Shown piece after piece: positions 42,062-53,434 of a stretch of DNA of 64,000 nt. A model generated the notes under the pieces. It saw nothing but the letters and a program-made list of their open reading frames with translations, was not told the origin of the DNA and made no database searches. Made by a program: the position numbers and the translations under genes. Each line of letters opens with the position of its first letter. Positions within the stretch are counted from its first letter, which is position 1. Source of the stretch: Diploptera punctata (taxonomy: Eukaryota > Arthropoda > Insecta > Blattodea > Blaberidae); the NCBI GenBank assembly GCA_030220185.1, contig JASPKZ010009857.1:34706-98705 (forward strand), read 5' to 3'.

Positions 42062-42927
42062 TAAAACCGGATATTTATCCCCATATAATAATAATAAGGG
42101 TTTTTGTTTTGTTTATAATTATATTTATTTATATGAAGAATGGACATAAGATTGATTTATAGAATTCATATTTTTTTATAAGTATAAAAAAAAATAACCA
42201 GTCAATATAAACTGTTAATACAGTTAGATGTTTTTATAACTGATGCAGTATGTAAAATACTTCAAATATTCAAATTGATAATTTTTATAAAGAAATAAAT
42301 GGGATTGGTGGAATTGGATAGAAGTTAGCTTGAAAATACTCCTTCCTTTTCTGTTGGACCAATCAGAACCTAGAGGTTATTACATAATAAAAAAGATGGC
42401 TACAATACTTGAAGATGGTCGGTCATGTTCGGCGACTGCTCCTTAAAGAATAAGGAAATAATTGTTTATTTTATTGATGTTGGTTGAAAGAAATAGTGTT
42501 AAAAGTATGAAAGATTATATAGTGATATAATAGTCATCCATCTTGGTGAAAACAGTTTCTAAGTGAAATAATGAATAATAATGACTGGATTGACCGTTAG
42601 CATTCGTCATCCATTAAATACATAAAATGGTAATCTTCTAGAAGTGAAAAATATCAACCGAAGCCGGAATCTTTTGGAACTTTTAAATTACAAGATTCAT
42701 CTTGACCAAAGTGAGAGTTTTAAATAAACTAACTTATCGTTCAACTGTTAATAAAGTGTTGTTATTTGTGTAAGAAACATTTCCTCATTCCCCTGAAGAG
42801 AGTTATTAGTGCCGTGGCAGATTTAAAGTGGTTTAAATTATATCACAAATCTTCAACTTCGGATATCTCACCGAGAAACCCAACTTTAAATGTCTCCACA
42901 ACGAGGGGCAAAAATAAACACAACTTC
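42062..42927 (+). repeat. 5' LTR of copy B
   Basis: 866 bp, TAAAACCGG...AACTTC, followed two bases later by the primer-binding site. Confidence 0.9.
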
Positions 42928-42965
42928 AAATGGCGCATCAACGAGGGCTCGAATGGGAATCGAAC
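42928..42965 (+). other. Primer-binding site, tRNA-Lys-like
   Basis: TGGCGCATCAACGAGGGCTC follows the LTR. Apart from AT for CC near base 7 and one missing base it matches the complement of an insect tRNA-Lys 3' end including CCA. Same in copy A. Confidence 0.65.
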
Positions 42966-43126
42966 CAGGGACCTGTAAACCTGAATCGAACCAAGGACCA
43001 CGAGAATGAGGAAAGTAATAAAAATCTTCAAAAGTGAGTACAGTTAAAATTTATATGTGAAAAGTGAATTAGTGATAATAACAATTAATGCTTTTAAGAA
43101 ATAAGAAAATATTAAAATACCCAACA

Positions 43127-44949
43127 ATGGCCAATAACGAAAATATAACTTGTAAAACTGTTAATATTGATGAAGAAATTAGTGAAGGCCAAGAAAATTT
43201 AATTTTGTGTAACAATGAAAATAATCAAACTAATGATACACCTTCTTGGGTAACATTGTTAATAAATAACATTTCTGATATTAATAATAAACTGGAAAAG
43301 AATAGTGCAGAATTAAAGGAAATTAGGAATGACAATTCAATTCTCAGTAGTAAATTAGAAGCTAATGTAACTAACCTTAGCAATAAAATTGATGCAAATA
43401 TTTCAAATCTCAGTAAAGAAATTAAAGAAAATAACTTGAAACTAGATCAAAAGTTAGAAAGCATTAGGTTAGAATGCAAACAACAAACAATTCTAAACTG
43501 GAAAAGAGAATAGTAAATGTAGCTAAAGACTGTGAAAATAAAATAGATATTTGTAAAAATGAGATAGAAAAATGTAATGAAAAGATTGATGAAACTCATA
43601 ATCAAATAGAAACATCTTTGATTGAGGTAAGGCAAAGTTGCCAAGATAAAATCGAAGAATTAGGAACTAAAGTCGAAGATAGACTAAAAATTTCCGAAGA
43701 AAGTGTTATCTTAGGTAATGAAGAACTTCAATCAAAGATATCAAATGAAGTAATTATTATAAAAGAAACAAGTTGAAGGATGGATAACTAAGATTGTCGA
43801 ACTTGAAAACAAATATGTGTCAAAAACTAGTGAAAAGGAGATTGAGGTTATGTCAGGACATTCTAGTAATGTTAATAATGATCCTCCTTCTAGTAGTAGT
43901 AGTAGTAACAATGTATGTAAAATTCCTGCTAATCTTTTAGGGGAAATTAACTTACCTAATTTTGGTGATACTGAAGGCCAAAGCCCTACTGATTTCATTA
44001 GGGAAATTGAAGAATACTTCGAAATCAAAGGAATAGAAGACAAGTTCAGAATGTTCTTCATAAGAAAAAGTTTAAAAGACAATGCAGAGTCTTGGTTTAA
44101 GATAGCTTGCCATGATTCAATGACTTATCAAACATTAAAAATGCTTTCTTAGGTTACTACTGGGGACCAGAAAGACAAAACAAACTAAGGTTAGACCTAA
44201 CTAGTGGAAAATTCTCCAACAATGGTAAACAAGGTTATCTTAATTATTTCTTGGAGAAGGCAAAAATGGCATCATTGTTACAGCCTCCAATAGATGAGAG
44301 AACTTTAATTTCTATGTTATCGCATCACTTCCCAGATGAGATTAGATATCATTTGATAGTAGCCAGACCACAAAATGTTTCTGAAATGTTAGAGTTGTTA
44401 GCTCTACTAGAGAATAAAAGAGAAGTAGATAAATGTAGTAAAAGAAATTTATTTGGGGAAGGGGCAGAGCCCTATAATAAGAAAGGTAATTTTGTAACTA
44501 AAAGAAATGATGAATATCATAATGAGAATAGAGAAAGAAATTTCAAACAGGGCAACAATAATAATAATAGGTTTGTTCAAAATAGAAACAGCCCAAATAA
44601 AAATAGGATGACAAATAATTATAGTAACAATAACCAGAATGGATGGTTCAAACGTAATGAAAATAGGAATGACAGACAAATTAATTATATGGATGTTAAC
44701 AGAGTAGGAGAAAATAGAAATAGGTATTGGACTTCTCCCTGTAGAGGTAAAAGAAGAAGGAATACCTATGGTAATGAAAATAAAGGGTATTTCCAACGAC
44801 AACAAAATTGTCAAATTAATGAAACTAGTGATAGGACAGAGCAAAATAGAATAGACTCTGTAACTATTCACAACCAAAGTCAAGATATACCTAGTAATGA
44901 AAATGACCACGAAGTAAATCACAGGATACCTCATGCTTTAAACGCATAG
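43127..44949 (+). pseudogene. gag region of copy B, frameshifted
   Basis: Starts MANNENITC at 43127. The first part (to about 43780) is rich in Asn, Ile, Lys and Glu with heptad-like repeats (NKIDANISNLSKEIKENN), a probable coiled coil. One frame ends at 43513 and the next runs 43474-43776. Then 43817-44152: a serine run, IPANLLGEINLPNFGD and FIREIEEYFEIKG, AESWFKIACHD, the usual capsid-like alpha-helical part of Gypsy gags. 44251-44949: QPPIDERTLISMLSHHFPDEI, then a basic, Asn-rich end (NNNNRFVQNRNSPNKNRMTN) likely to bind RNA; no CCHC knuckle is seen. At least three frame changes divide it. Confidence 0.8.
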
Positions 44950-45110
44950 AAGGTACATTAAAGACTCCGCAATGTACCTCGCATGTACCTCAATCGTTAT
45001 GAACTTAGGGGTCCAAAATAGATGCTTTGATAGGTTTCAAAATTTAGAAATTGTACCAGCAAATATGAGAGGAGATAGTAAGTTATGTACGACAGCGAGA
45101 TAACATAATA

Positions 45111-45602
45111 TTGAATAATCATTTGAATATTTATAAGAATCAGGATGTTATGCCTGTTACTAATAAAGAATTAAATGTCATAGGACGACCACCCAAAATT
45201 AAAGTGAATATTTTTAACAATGATGTTACTTGCATAGCGGATAGTGGCTGCTCAAACACAACAATAGATCAGAAATTTTATAATTTCTTAGTCAACAAAG
45301 GGAATAAGATAATGACTGTAAGAATATGTGGAGTGTATTGTACTCTTGCGATAGGCAAGAAGAAACTGCCAATTAAGCTTCAGTGCCTTCTAGATTTATA
45401 TATCGGAGGATATTACTTCAGTGCAATATGTTTAATTTCTCCATACTTGTCTTGTGATATGTTAATAGGCTGCGACCTGTTGGAGCAATATAATGCCATA
45501 ATAAATTTTGAGTGTAAGAATATTTCCTTGTATAATGAAGATAATGTGAGAGTCGTCATCCCATTTGATAATGAATATGAGGAGAAACAAGAATTTAAGT
45601 AA
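45111..45602 (+). pseudogene. Retrotransposon aspartic protease region
   Basis: 163 open codons. VTCIADSGCSNTTID holds the D-S-G active-site triad of retropepsins, and DMLIGCDLLEQYNAI is the matching C-terminal ILG-like block. Cleaves gag-pol in related elements. It overlaps the next frame (45565) by a frame change. Confidence 0.85.
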
Positions 45603-46455
45603 GAAGGAGAGTGACATTGCTGAAGAACACATTTTTATAGAGAATATTGTTGTTCATGAGGAGAGGGAATTGGTGAATGGCCGTGGATGCCAAATGCAAG
45701 ATAATATTGCAGTTAATTGTACTTCCGACAAAAGTGTCGAGGGCGAAGAAAGCCTTAATAATGAAAATGGTTGTGCTGACGATTATGTCGCATGTAAATG
45801 TTGTGATTTAGAATGTGTCTCTTGCAATACTGAGTATGATGAAATTCCTCTATTATATTGTGTGAGTGACGAACTTGATAAAGACATCTGTGAAATGATA
45901 AAGGAAAAAGTTAAAGACACTCATGGCATAAACAATGAACAGAAAGGCATGTTGTATGACATCTTAATGAAAAATAAGAGTTCTTTTTCTTCGAAGCCAG
46001 GATTGTGCAACTGTTTTAAATATTCCTTTAAAGTGATGGAACATCCACCTATAAATATTAAAAGTAGACCCATCCCTATTGCCATCAGAGAGCAGGCAGA
46101 TCAAATGATAGATGACATGTTAATGCAAGGAATAATACAGAAATCTGATTCTCCTTACGCCAACCATATTTGCTGGGTGTTAAAACCTAATGGCAAAATT
46201 CGCCTGTGTTTAGACAGTCGTAGGACTAATTCTTTCACTGTCCGGGATAATTATAGGCCCGAGACAATTGAAGCATCTATAGCAAATATGAAAACAGGTA
46301 GATTTATTAGTTCTATTGATTTAACTTCTTCATTTTGGCAGATAGAACTAGACCCCAAAGTTCGGCCCTATACAGCTTTTATACGTAATGGAAAAGTATA
46401 TGAATTTATATTTATAAAAACAAAGTTATTGTTCATAGTGACCACATTTCACTAA
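45565..46455 (+). pseudogene. Reverse transcriptase, truncated before the YxDD box
   Basis: 296 open codons. An acidic, Cys-rich linker (CKCCDLECVSC) leads into RT: RPIPIAIREQADQMIDDML, SPYANHICWVLKPNGKIRLC, DSRRTN, and motif A FISSIDLTSSFWQIELD with the first catalytic Asp. After GKVYEFIF (about 46410) the sequence jumps to the RNase H end: in the neighbouring frame VIVHSDHISLSFISK and DIEIKHIEGEQNVFADLLSR (46430-46590). Motifs B-E with YxDD, the connection and most of RNase H are missing. Confidence 0.88.
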
Positions 46456-46499
46456 GTTTTATAAGTAAATGTAGATTATCAAATAATAAACTGAGTAGG

Positions 46500-47918
46500 A
46501 TGATCATGGAAATAATTTCCTATGATATTGAAATAAAACACATAGAAGGAGAACAGAATGTGTTTGCTGACCTCCTGTCTAGATTGAAAAGTGTTGGGAA
46601 AATACCTGAAACTGTACATACTCCTAAACACGAAGTAGTAATGTTTAATGTAAAACTGTATAGAGACAAAGGATTTTCATTGTTGATGAAAAACATTGTT
46701 GAGCATCAAAAATCTGATATAGAGTTACAACGATTGAAGTATAGTGCGAGAGATATGAATAATGATGACAAAAATGGAATTGATTGTAATAAGAAAATCG
46801 GTATAAAGGATGACATTCTTTACAAATTACATGGGAGAAATGTAAAAAAATGGAAAGTTATAATTCCTAATAATATGGAAGTTCCACTATTTAGAACTTT
46901 TCATGTCGGCTTAAATCATGCAGGTTGTGAAAAATTAGCTCTCAACATAAGTGAATTTTTTTATGTTAAACATTTAGATAAAAAGTTGAGAAAGTTTACT
47001 TCTTCATGCATAACTTGTCAAAAAGCCAAATGTATGAACGTAAAATATGATATAGTTCCACAAAACATATTAAGGAACAAAGTAAATAGCTTAGTAGTAA
47101 TGGATACTCATGGAGAAATGCCTACTACACAATTTGGTTACAAGCATATTCTTGTATTATCTGATGTATTCTCAAAATTTGTAAAAATATATCCATTAAG
47201 AAGTGTAAATAGCAGAGCTTGCCTAGGTAAAATTGTGAGAGATTATTTACCTAATTATGGACCTATTGATGCACTACTTAGTGATAATGCTTCAGTGTTC
47301 TCAAGTCCTAAGTTTAAAGATAAACTTACTGCGATAGGAATTAAATTGTACCATTGTAGTAAATATCACCCAAAAAGTAATCCCTGTGAGAGAGTTAATA
47401 GGGAAATTACTACAAGTTTAAGAGTTTTGACCCATCATAAACATTCTGACTGGTTTAGACATATCAGCGTCATAGAGAATGTTATGAATCATTCAATTAA
47501 TGTCAATACTGGGGAAGCACCCATATTCCTAATGACAGGTAAACAACCTGACAGGTTAATTGCTAATTTACCATTACCTATCATTGATAAAAGTCAAATC
47601 CCGGAGACATCCGAGGAAATATGTAAAAGAGTTATTGAAAGGTTAGAATGTCGTGCAGAAAAGCGCAACAATAAGGTTAAAAGACATAAAAGGAAGTGGA
47701 ATCCCAAAGTTGGAGACAAAGTTCTCATAAGGGATATTTCATTATCCAATGCTTTAAAGAAACAATATCATAGGATGAACCTATTGTATAAAGGTCCCTA
47801 TGAAATATTTAAAAATTTCAATGATACCACGTACGAGCTAATAGAAATAGACTCCAGAAAAGAAATTGGAAAATATTCCAAAGAACTTTTGAAACCATTT
47901 CAGACTCCTATTAATTAG
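46500..47918 (+). CDS. Integrase frame of copy B (open)
   Basis: 472 open codons, the longest frame in the window. The first about 35 residues are the RNase H end (HIEGEQNVFADLLSR). Then an HHCC zinc-binding domain (HVGLNHAGCEKL ... CITCQKAKC). Then the DDE core: VVMDTHGEM (D), ALLSDNASVFSS (D) and SNPCERVNREI (E). A chromodomain is not evident; the C-terminus has a GPYEIFKNFNDTTYELIEID block typical of Gypsy integrase ends. It inserts element cDNA into chromosomes. It is intact while gag and RT are broken. Confidence 0.88.
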   Translation: MIMEIISYDIEIKHIEGEQNVFADLLSRLKSVGKIPETVHTPKHEVVMFNVKLYRDKGFSLLMKNIVEHQKSDIELQRLKYSARDMNNDDKNGIDCNKKIGIKDDILYKLHGRNVKKWKVIIPNNMEVPLFRTFHVGLNHAGCEKLALNISEFFYVKHLDKKLRKFTSSCITCQKAKCMNVKYDIVPQNILRNKVNSLVVMDTHGEMPTTQFGYKHILVLSDVFSKFVKIYPLRSVNSRACLGKIVRDYLPNYGPIDALLSDNASVFSSPKFKDKLTAIGIKLYHCSKYHPKSNPCERVNREITTSLRVLTHHKHSDWFRHISVIENVMNHSINVNTGEAPIFLMTGKQPDRLIANLPLPIIDKSQIPETSEEICKRVIERLECRAEKRNNKVKRHKRKWNPKVGDKVLIRDISLSNALKKQYHRMNLLYKGPYEIFKNFNDTTYELIEIDSRKEIGKYSKELLKPFQTPIN

Positions 47919-48162
47919 TTGTAGCTGGTGACTTCAAATAGTTCAATGTGTATTTAAAATATTGTATGTAAATTTTGTAAAATTAATACTTCTATTTCTT
48001 TATGTAACATGTATTTATTGTAATTGTGATGTATTACATTGTATTGATTCTAATACAGATGAATCTTGTATAGAAAGAAACTTGATATTTGGGGAAAGTG
48101 ATTTATTTTAATTTAGCCTCACACTTAGTTGTAGCTAAGATTAAAATAAATCAGGGGCAATT

Positions 48163-49038
48163 TAAAACCGGATATTTATCCCCATATAATAATAATAAGG
48201 GTTTTTGTTTTGTTTATAATTATATTTATTTATATGAAGAATGGACATAAGATTTATTTAAAGAATTCATATTTTTTTATAAGTATATAAAAAAAAATAA
48301 CTGGTCAATATAAACTGTTAATACAGTTAGATGTTTTTATAACTGATGCAGTATGTAAAATACTTCAAATATTCAAATTGATAATTTTTATAAAGAAATA
48401 AATGGGATTGGACGAAGAGGATAGAAGTTAGCTTGAAAATACTCCTTCCTTTTCTGTTGGACCAATCAGAACCTAGAGGTTATTACATAATAACAAGATG
48501 GCTACAATACTTGAAGATGGTCGGTCATGTTCAGCGACTGCTCCTTAAAGAATAAGGAAATAATTGTTTATTTTATTGATGTTGGTTGAAAGAAATAGTG
48601 TTAAAAGTAAAGAATAGAAAGATTATGTAGTGATATAATAGTCATCCATCTTGGTGAAAAACAGTTTCTAAGTGAAAATAAAATATAATAATTACTGGAT
48701 TGACCGTTAGCATTCGTCATCCATTAAATACATAAAATGGTAATCTTCTAGAAGTGAAAAATATCAACCGAAGCCGGAATCTTTTGGAACTTTTAAATTA
48801 CAAGATTCATCTTGACCAAAGTGAGAGTTTTAAATAAACTAACTTATCGTTCAACTGTTAATAAAGTGTTGTTATTTGTGTAAGAAACATTTCCTCATTC
48901 CCCTGAAGAGAGTTATTAGTGCCGTGGCAGATTTAAAGTGGTTTAAAATTATATCACAAATCTTCAACTTCGGATATCTCACCGAGAAACCCAACTTTAA
49001 ATGTCTCCACAACGAGGGGCAAAAATAAACACAACTTC
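48163..49038 (+). repeat. 3' LTR of copy B
   Basis: 876 bp, after polypurine-like CAGGGGCAATT. Compared with the 5' LTR it has several local differences (near 48411 and 48608). Confidence 0.9.
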
Positions 49039-49043
49039 AATCT

Positions 49044-49305
49044 TAAATTAAACGTCATAGCGATTTTTCCTATAAAAGTTCAATATAAAAAGCCTCCCCA
49101 AAATAAAAGCAGTGAAAACTGGACTTTGAATTCTAGACATAAAACTATATTACAAGCCGCACAAATGAGATTTTTTTAGTCCTCTCTTAGGCCTAAGTAG
49201 GTTGACTAAAAAGAGAAATGTTGACACTCGTGAAAGGTTAAAAGTTCAAAACATAGAAGATTCGCAAACACATTAAAAGAATTGGCTGATTCAAAACTAA
49301 ACTCC
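49044..49305. other. Nothing recognised
   Basis: Possibly the continuation of the LINE hit by copy B (text like CTCTCTTAGGCCTAAGTAGG), not resolved. Confidence 0.3.
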
Positions 49306-49520
49306 ATGGCACAACAGGCCTACAAGGTCTTTGGCTTCACATCCACATATTAATCACAGAGGTGGATGATCATCCAGCCAGTACAGAGATGACATGTGGT
49401 CAGCATGGTGGGTCCCTCAGTCATCATAGCTGGATTTCTCAGCTTGGAGCCAGTACTTAATGTAGCTATCCAAATTCCTCACAAACCTGGGTGAGTACAA
49501 GTCCTAAACAGGCCAAAATT
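49306..49520 (-). repeat. SINE ('GCCGAGCGGTTAAGG' family), partial, minus
   Basis: Body wording ACATGTGGTCAGCATGGTGG and AATGTAGCTATCCAAATTCC; the head is missing. Confidence 0.75.
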
Positions 49521-50250
49521 CAATGAAAACATATTTTCCAGTGTCTGAATCAAGGCATAAACTACCTGGCTATGGCAGTTAAATATTGGTTAAATCACCT
49601 CCAAGGAATAGAATGAAATAATATCAAAGAAGGTATGAAAACATAAAATTCAAGAAATTCACATATGACTGGTACTGATACATGACTTCAGCATCATTAG
49701 ATTGATTAGATCCAACAAAAATGAGAAAATAGAGAAAGAAAACAAATCAGGGATTTAACATAAGAAATGTCATGAGTGATTTCCAAATCTTGATAAATTC
49801 ACGAGTCACAAAGTGATGAGTGAATTTGTACCGAAAATACATTTTTTATTGCAACAGTTACGTCATACTTAGAGTTAAACTTCAAGATTTAAGAATAGTG
49901 TCTTCCCCTTCATGTTTACCCACTCTTCTTGCCTCCCCTTCCTCAGTGCTGTAGACTATGCACAGTGTAAGTTCCCTTCTATCCCGGAACTCTAAAACAC
50001 AAGCCTCAAAAAAAACAGTTGTCACCCAGAATTGAGTCAGAGAAGGCCACCTTCATTTCCAAGTCCGAGAAGGCCAGGGTAGGGAATCCTAGGGTGGACT
50101 CCTAGCCCATGGTTGGACTGAAGAAACACTTCCGAGTTTAATCTACAGTAATTTGGATTGTATGAGTGTAGGCTACGTATGCACATGTGTTATAACTTTT
50201 TTCTTTGTAATATCATATATGTTTATGTTCGACGACAGGGATTATATGTT
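49520..50250. other. No gene recognised
   Basis: 49900-49985 resembles 28575-28670 (CTTCTTGCCTCCCCTTCC-type text then GTTCCCTTCTATCCCGGAAC), so both belong to one unidentified repeat. Confidence 0.35.
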
Positions 50251-50266
50251 AATTTGTTTATTACTA

Positions 50267-50454
50267 ATATTTAATATTTGAGTTTGTATTCTTTAACAGA
50301 AAAGAAAACACCAGTTTTGTGAACAAGCTGAAGATGGAGCAATAGCTTTGAAACGATCGTCCAACAGAATAAACATATGAGGAAAGAATGTTAAAGAATA
50401 CAAACTCAAATATTAAACTAAACCTCATAATGTAACTTCTTAACGATTTTAAAA
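50267..50454 (+). mobile_element. Hairpin-type element with hammerhead-like core
   Basis: Short arms TAATATTTGAGTTTGTATTC and the complement at about 50395-50415, tail AAACCTCATAATGTAACTTC. Flanked by TTGTTTATTACTA at 50254-50266 and 50455-50467. The ribozyme-like part is single, so only the outer ends are inverted. Confidence 0.85.
50325..50364 (+). ncRNA. Hammerhead-ribozyme-like motif
   Basis: CTGAAGA (50328), linker T, stem II GGAGC/GCTTT with loop AATA, GAAA, self-complementary CGATCG, then TC. Stem I pairing is weak here. Confidence 0.6.
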
Positions 50455-50779
50455 TTGTTTATTACTATTGTTTCAATCACTATTATCAAAACTATGTTGT
50501 ATTATGGCTGTCAGTTATTAAGTTTAAATTATTTTTCTTTCATTCAACTGACTCAATTGAACTAAATATCTCTGTTTTAATAAAAGATGTTTTCTTACTA
50601 CTTAAATTTGAAGCTGCCTTTATACTAACTTATACTACTCAGTTAAAGCTTACTCAAACTCAAGTTATGTACTTTACCTTCCTACTCAATACCTCTCATG
50701 ATTAGCGTAATTGTTTGTATCACGAATAGCATTCTAGATAGTTTGAAAGTGTTTTACATTTTCATGTTTATAAATATAT

Positions 50780-50977
50780 ATGCTAAAGAGAGAGCACAGT
50801 AAAGATGAATTAAACTTTGCTTTCTATGGGCCCGGGCAAAGGTTTGTAAAGGGTAATTATTGTTATTACGAAGCACTCGACCATTTGTCCACGGGCACCC
50901 ACGCATTGCAGGGTGCAAATTTATCTAGAGGATTTGGAAATCAAGAGTGGCATTTGTTACGACTATTTAACAAATAA
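50780..50977 (+). other. 65-codon frame of unknown nature in a repeat
   Basis: Contains YGPGQRFVKGNYCYYEAL and LQGANLSRGFGNQEWH. The start of the frame (ATGGGCCCGGGCAAAGG in DNA) recurs at 29160. No known domain seen. It may be a fragment of a transposon or a retroposed exon. Confidence 0.3.
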
Positions 50978-51181
50978 AACTAAGCTGTTTACTCAAATAT
51001 CATTATTTAAATAGTTATTTTTAAATATTTGTATATTTAATGTAAACGGTGATGTTTGATGTGATTATGTTTCAATTGTTTATCAATTGCAACTTCATCC
51101 TAATATTTATTGTCAAATAGGATCACAATATTGTAAGAATGCACTCTAGTGGAGGAAAAGGTAAACACATCAAACTCTATA

Positions 51182-52632
51182 CAGTAAAACTTGCTCAAAG
51201 CAGAATCGCATGGGATCAATTTTTTTTTCTACATTGGACAAAATTTTGCATTATAAAAAAACTAAAACTTATTAATAATCTTAGATTATAGAGTCCCGTA
51301 TGTCTTTTTATGTACCTTGGATTAACTATGGTTCCGCTGCCATTGAAAAGTGAAGTATAGTACGTATGAGCGACTTCGACGGTAACACGCGAAAAATCAG
51401 TCCCATTTCGTTGGCGTTAAAAAATGTCTCTTAGGCGTGTATCCTGAAATTCAAGTATGCAGTTTCCGTTTTCGCTCACTAACTACACTTTCGTCCACAT
51501 TCTTTGATTCCCCACAAATTTCATTCCACACTACATTGTGTCGTCTTTTAAAACTGTCCAGCCAACCTGAAGATTCCTTGAAATCGTTATTCCCTTAGGG
51601 ATTTAACAAGAGCTAGAGCTTGACTTTGGAGCATCGGCCCAGAAATGTTCGGAGATTTTATCTTCAATCACTTTCACTTTTTCGCTTAATGAGAATGATA
51701 CATACGTTTCAGCCATCTTTATCCCATAAATTCAGAACACTCTCTGTGAAAGATCAGTCTAATTTAAGATTTTACAGCATAATTGTTATTTGCAAGACAG
51801 GTATCTGTGTTTCGCATAACGGGTGTGCAATGAGGCCAAAACTATACAGGTAAAAGCTCCTTATTTGCAGGGGATATGTTCTGCAAATATGCCGCGAAGT
51901 GGAATGGTAATTTGTATGGGTATAAAGGGGAAACGTTCCAAGGTTACAGAATAAAATAAAAATTATCAAAATAAAATAAATTAATGAGAGATTTTGAACA
52001 ATTTCTATTAATTATTACTATCAGGTTTAGGGAAGAACTTAAAGAACTTAGTAATATTTTCCTGTTTTACTGATTTTAAAAGGTTTTTCAAGTGGCAACA
52101 CTCATTTTTTTTCTCTCTTCGGTACTAATTATTTTTCTTTCCTTTTACTCGACATTATAAACTGGGAATAAAGCACAAGAGACATGTGTTATTCAATCAA
52201 AATTATTGCAAAGAACAAGTTGAAACAATAATATACATCATAGCGATGGAGGCATTTATCAAAGTACATATCTGCATGTGAAATACGACAACAGCTTTTA
52301 ACAATGAACTTTAGGGTCAGTGACAATCAGGTTTGTTTTGTTTTGATATTTATTTGTCCATTTGGTTTGAATCACTATTTGTAAAAGCCGTCTTGGCACC
52401 TGCCCTCAGTAAAAAAAACTTCTGATGGTTAATAAATATATATATCTTTCCACTTTATAAAAATTTGTTCATGAATTGTGTAGAAATATCCTTCTGTTTC
52501 TGCGTTGGACAGATTCCGATTTATGCAAAATAAATACACATAAAATTATTATTATTTCGCCGGGACAATAAATTTGTTCACATTGGACAGATTTCCACAT
52601 TATTCATATTCCAGATTAAACAAGTTTTACTG
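51182..52632 (-). pseudogene. Tigger (pogo-type) transposon, minus, with MITE insertion
   Basis: Both ends read CAGTAAAACTTG and are flanked by TA (51180-51181 and 52633-52634). The right end reverses the left end of the copy at 25702. Minus-strand remnants of the same N-terminus lie near 51715-51640 (AETYVSFSLSEKVKVIED), then the CENP-B-type domain with stops. Inserted at about 51843 is the element seen at 26496 (TAAAAGCTCCTTATTTGCAG). Confidence 0.75.
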
Positions 52633-52639
52633 TATTTAT

Positions 52640-53305
52640 AACCAACATAATAGGTTATTTTTTTATCAAACAACTCAGTAAAATCATTATTTAAAAACAC
52701 AATTATGGAACACACAATTATCAAATGTGCAGTTCGAAGGAATCTGTTCATTATTTGCTATATTCAATGTATTTGTTGGCGAGTCTGTCACTGCATAATA
52801 ATGCTCTGACCTGTTCAGAATATTGAAAAGGAGGAGCTTTCTTTATCACAAAAGCAGGAGGTGGTAAAGAGAATTTGATTAAGATCGAGGTGAAACATGG
52901 CTGTCACTGGTTGTAAGACAAAATTCATTGAAACGTGATTGGTCATTGTCTCCCATTTGGAGAATAAATTAAATAGTCAGATTAAATGCGGAGAAAGTCT
53001 ACAGAGGGAAAACGAAGAGAAATTTGAAAACATCTCAAAAATGTCAAGAATGTGGAAGTAGAAAAATCTTCAATAGCAGTCCATACATAGAAAAAAATCT
53101 TATTGAAAAAAAAAGCCAAATTATTAAAACAAATAGGAAAACTAAAAGAACTCATATTTTGGGAAAAAATCTATATTAAAAGAAATGGAATGGAGAAATA
53201 AACTAACTTTGAAATTCCTGGAGAAAATGATTTGATTCTGAGGTTCTTCAGTCTACCAACAGAAGGAGCAGGAGTCGGTTCTTCAAGATGACAAAACAGT
53301 CAAGA
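52640..53305. other. Nothing recognised
   Basis: AT-rich; no coding or repeat structure resolved. Confidence 0.3.
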
Positions 53306-53307
53306 AA

Positions 53308-53352
53308 ATTCTGAAGATGGAACTGAAGAAGAAAGTTCCAAAACCGGTCTAA
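53308..53352 (+). ncRNA. Hammerhead-ribozyme-like motif (GAAA changed)
   Basis: CTGAAGA, linker T, perfect six-pair stem II GGAACT/AGTTCC, AAAA where GAAA is expected, self-complementary CCGG, TC. Likely inactive through the G12 change. Confidence 0.5.
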
Positions 53353-53432
53353 GAATAAGAAGAAGAATATGAGGTGGTATGATAAAATTTTACTTAAATA
53401 AATAATAAATACCTCATAGTGTGAATTCCTAA
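53308..53432 (+). mobile_element. Monomeric hammerhead-like element
   Basis: Ribozyme-like core at 53311-53350, ATGAGGTGGTATG, then the tail ACCTCATAGTGTGAATTCC. No inverted arm and no clear duplication. Confidence 0.55.
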
Positions 53433-53434
53433 AA

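Larger units (their letters stand above)
42062..49038 (+). mobile_element. Ty3/Gypsy-type LTR retrotransposon, copy B (RT-deleted)
   Basis: LTRs at 42062-42927 and 48163-49038. Duplication AATCT at 42057-42061 and 49039-49043. Order gag, protease, RT (first half), RNase H end, integrase, which is the Ty3/Gypsy order. No envelope-like frame lies between integrase and the 3' LTR. The deletion after the first RT aspartate removes the YxDD box and most of RNase H, so the copy could move only with enzymes supplied in trans. Confidence 0.92.

Noticed and set aside
44449..44934. Minus-strand 161-codon frame rich in Ile/Ser/Thr
   Set aside because: Shadow of the Asn-rich gag region on the plus strand.
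42062..49038. Endogenous retrovirus with envelope
   Set aside because: Between the integrase stop (47918) and the 3' LTR (48163) there is no room for an envelope gene; it is a plain LTR retrotransposon.
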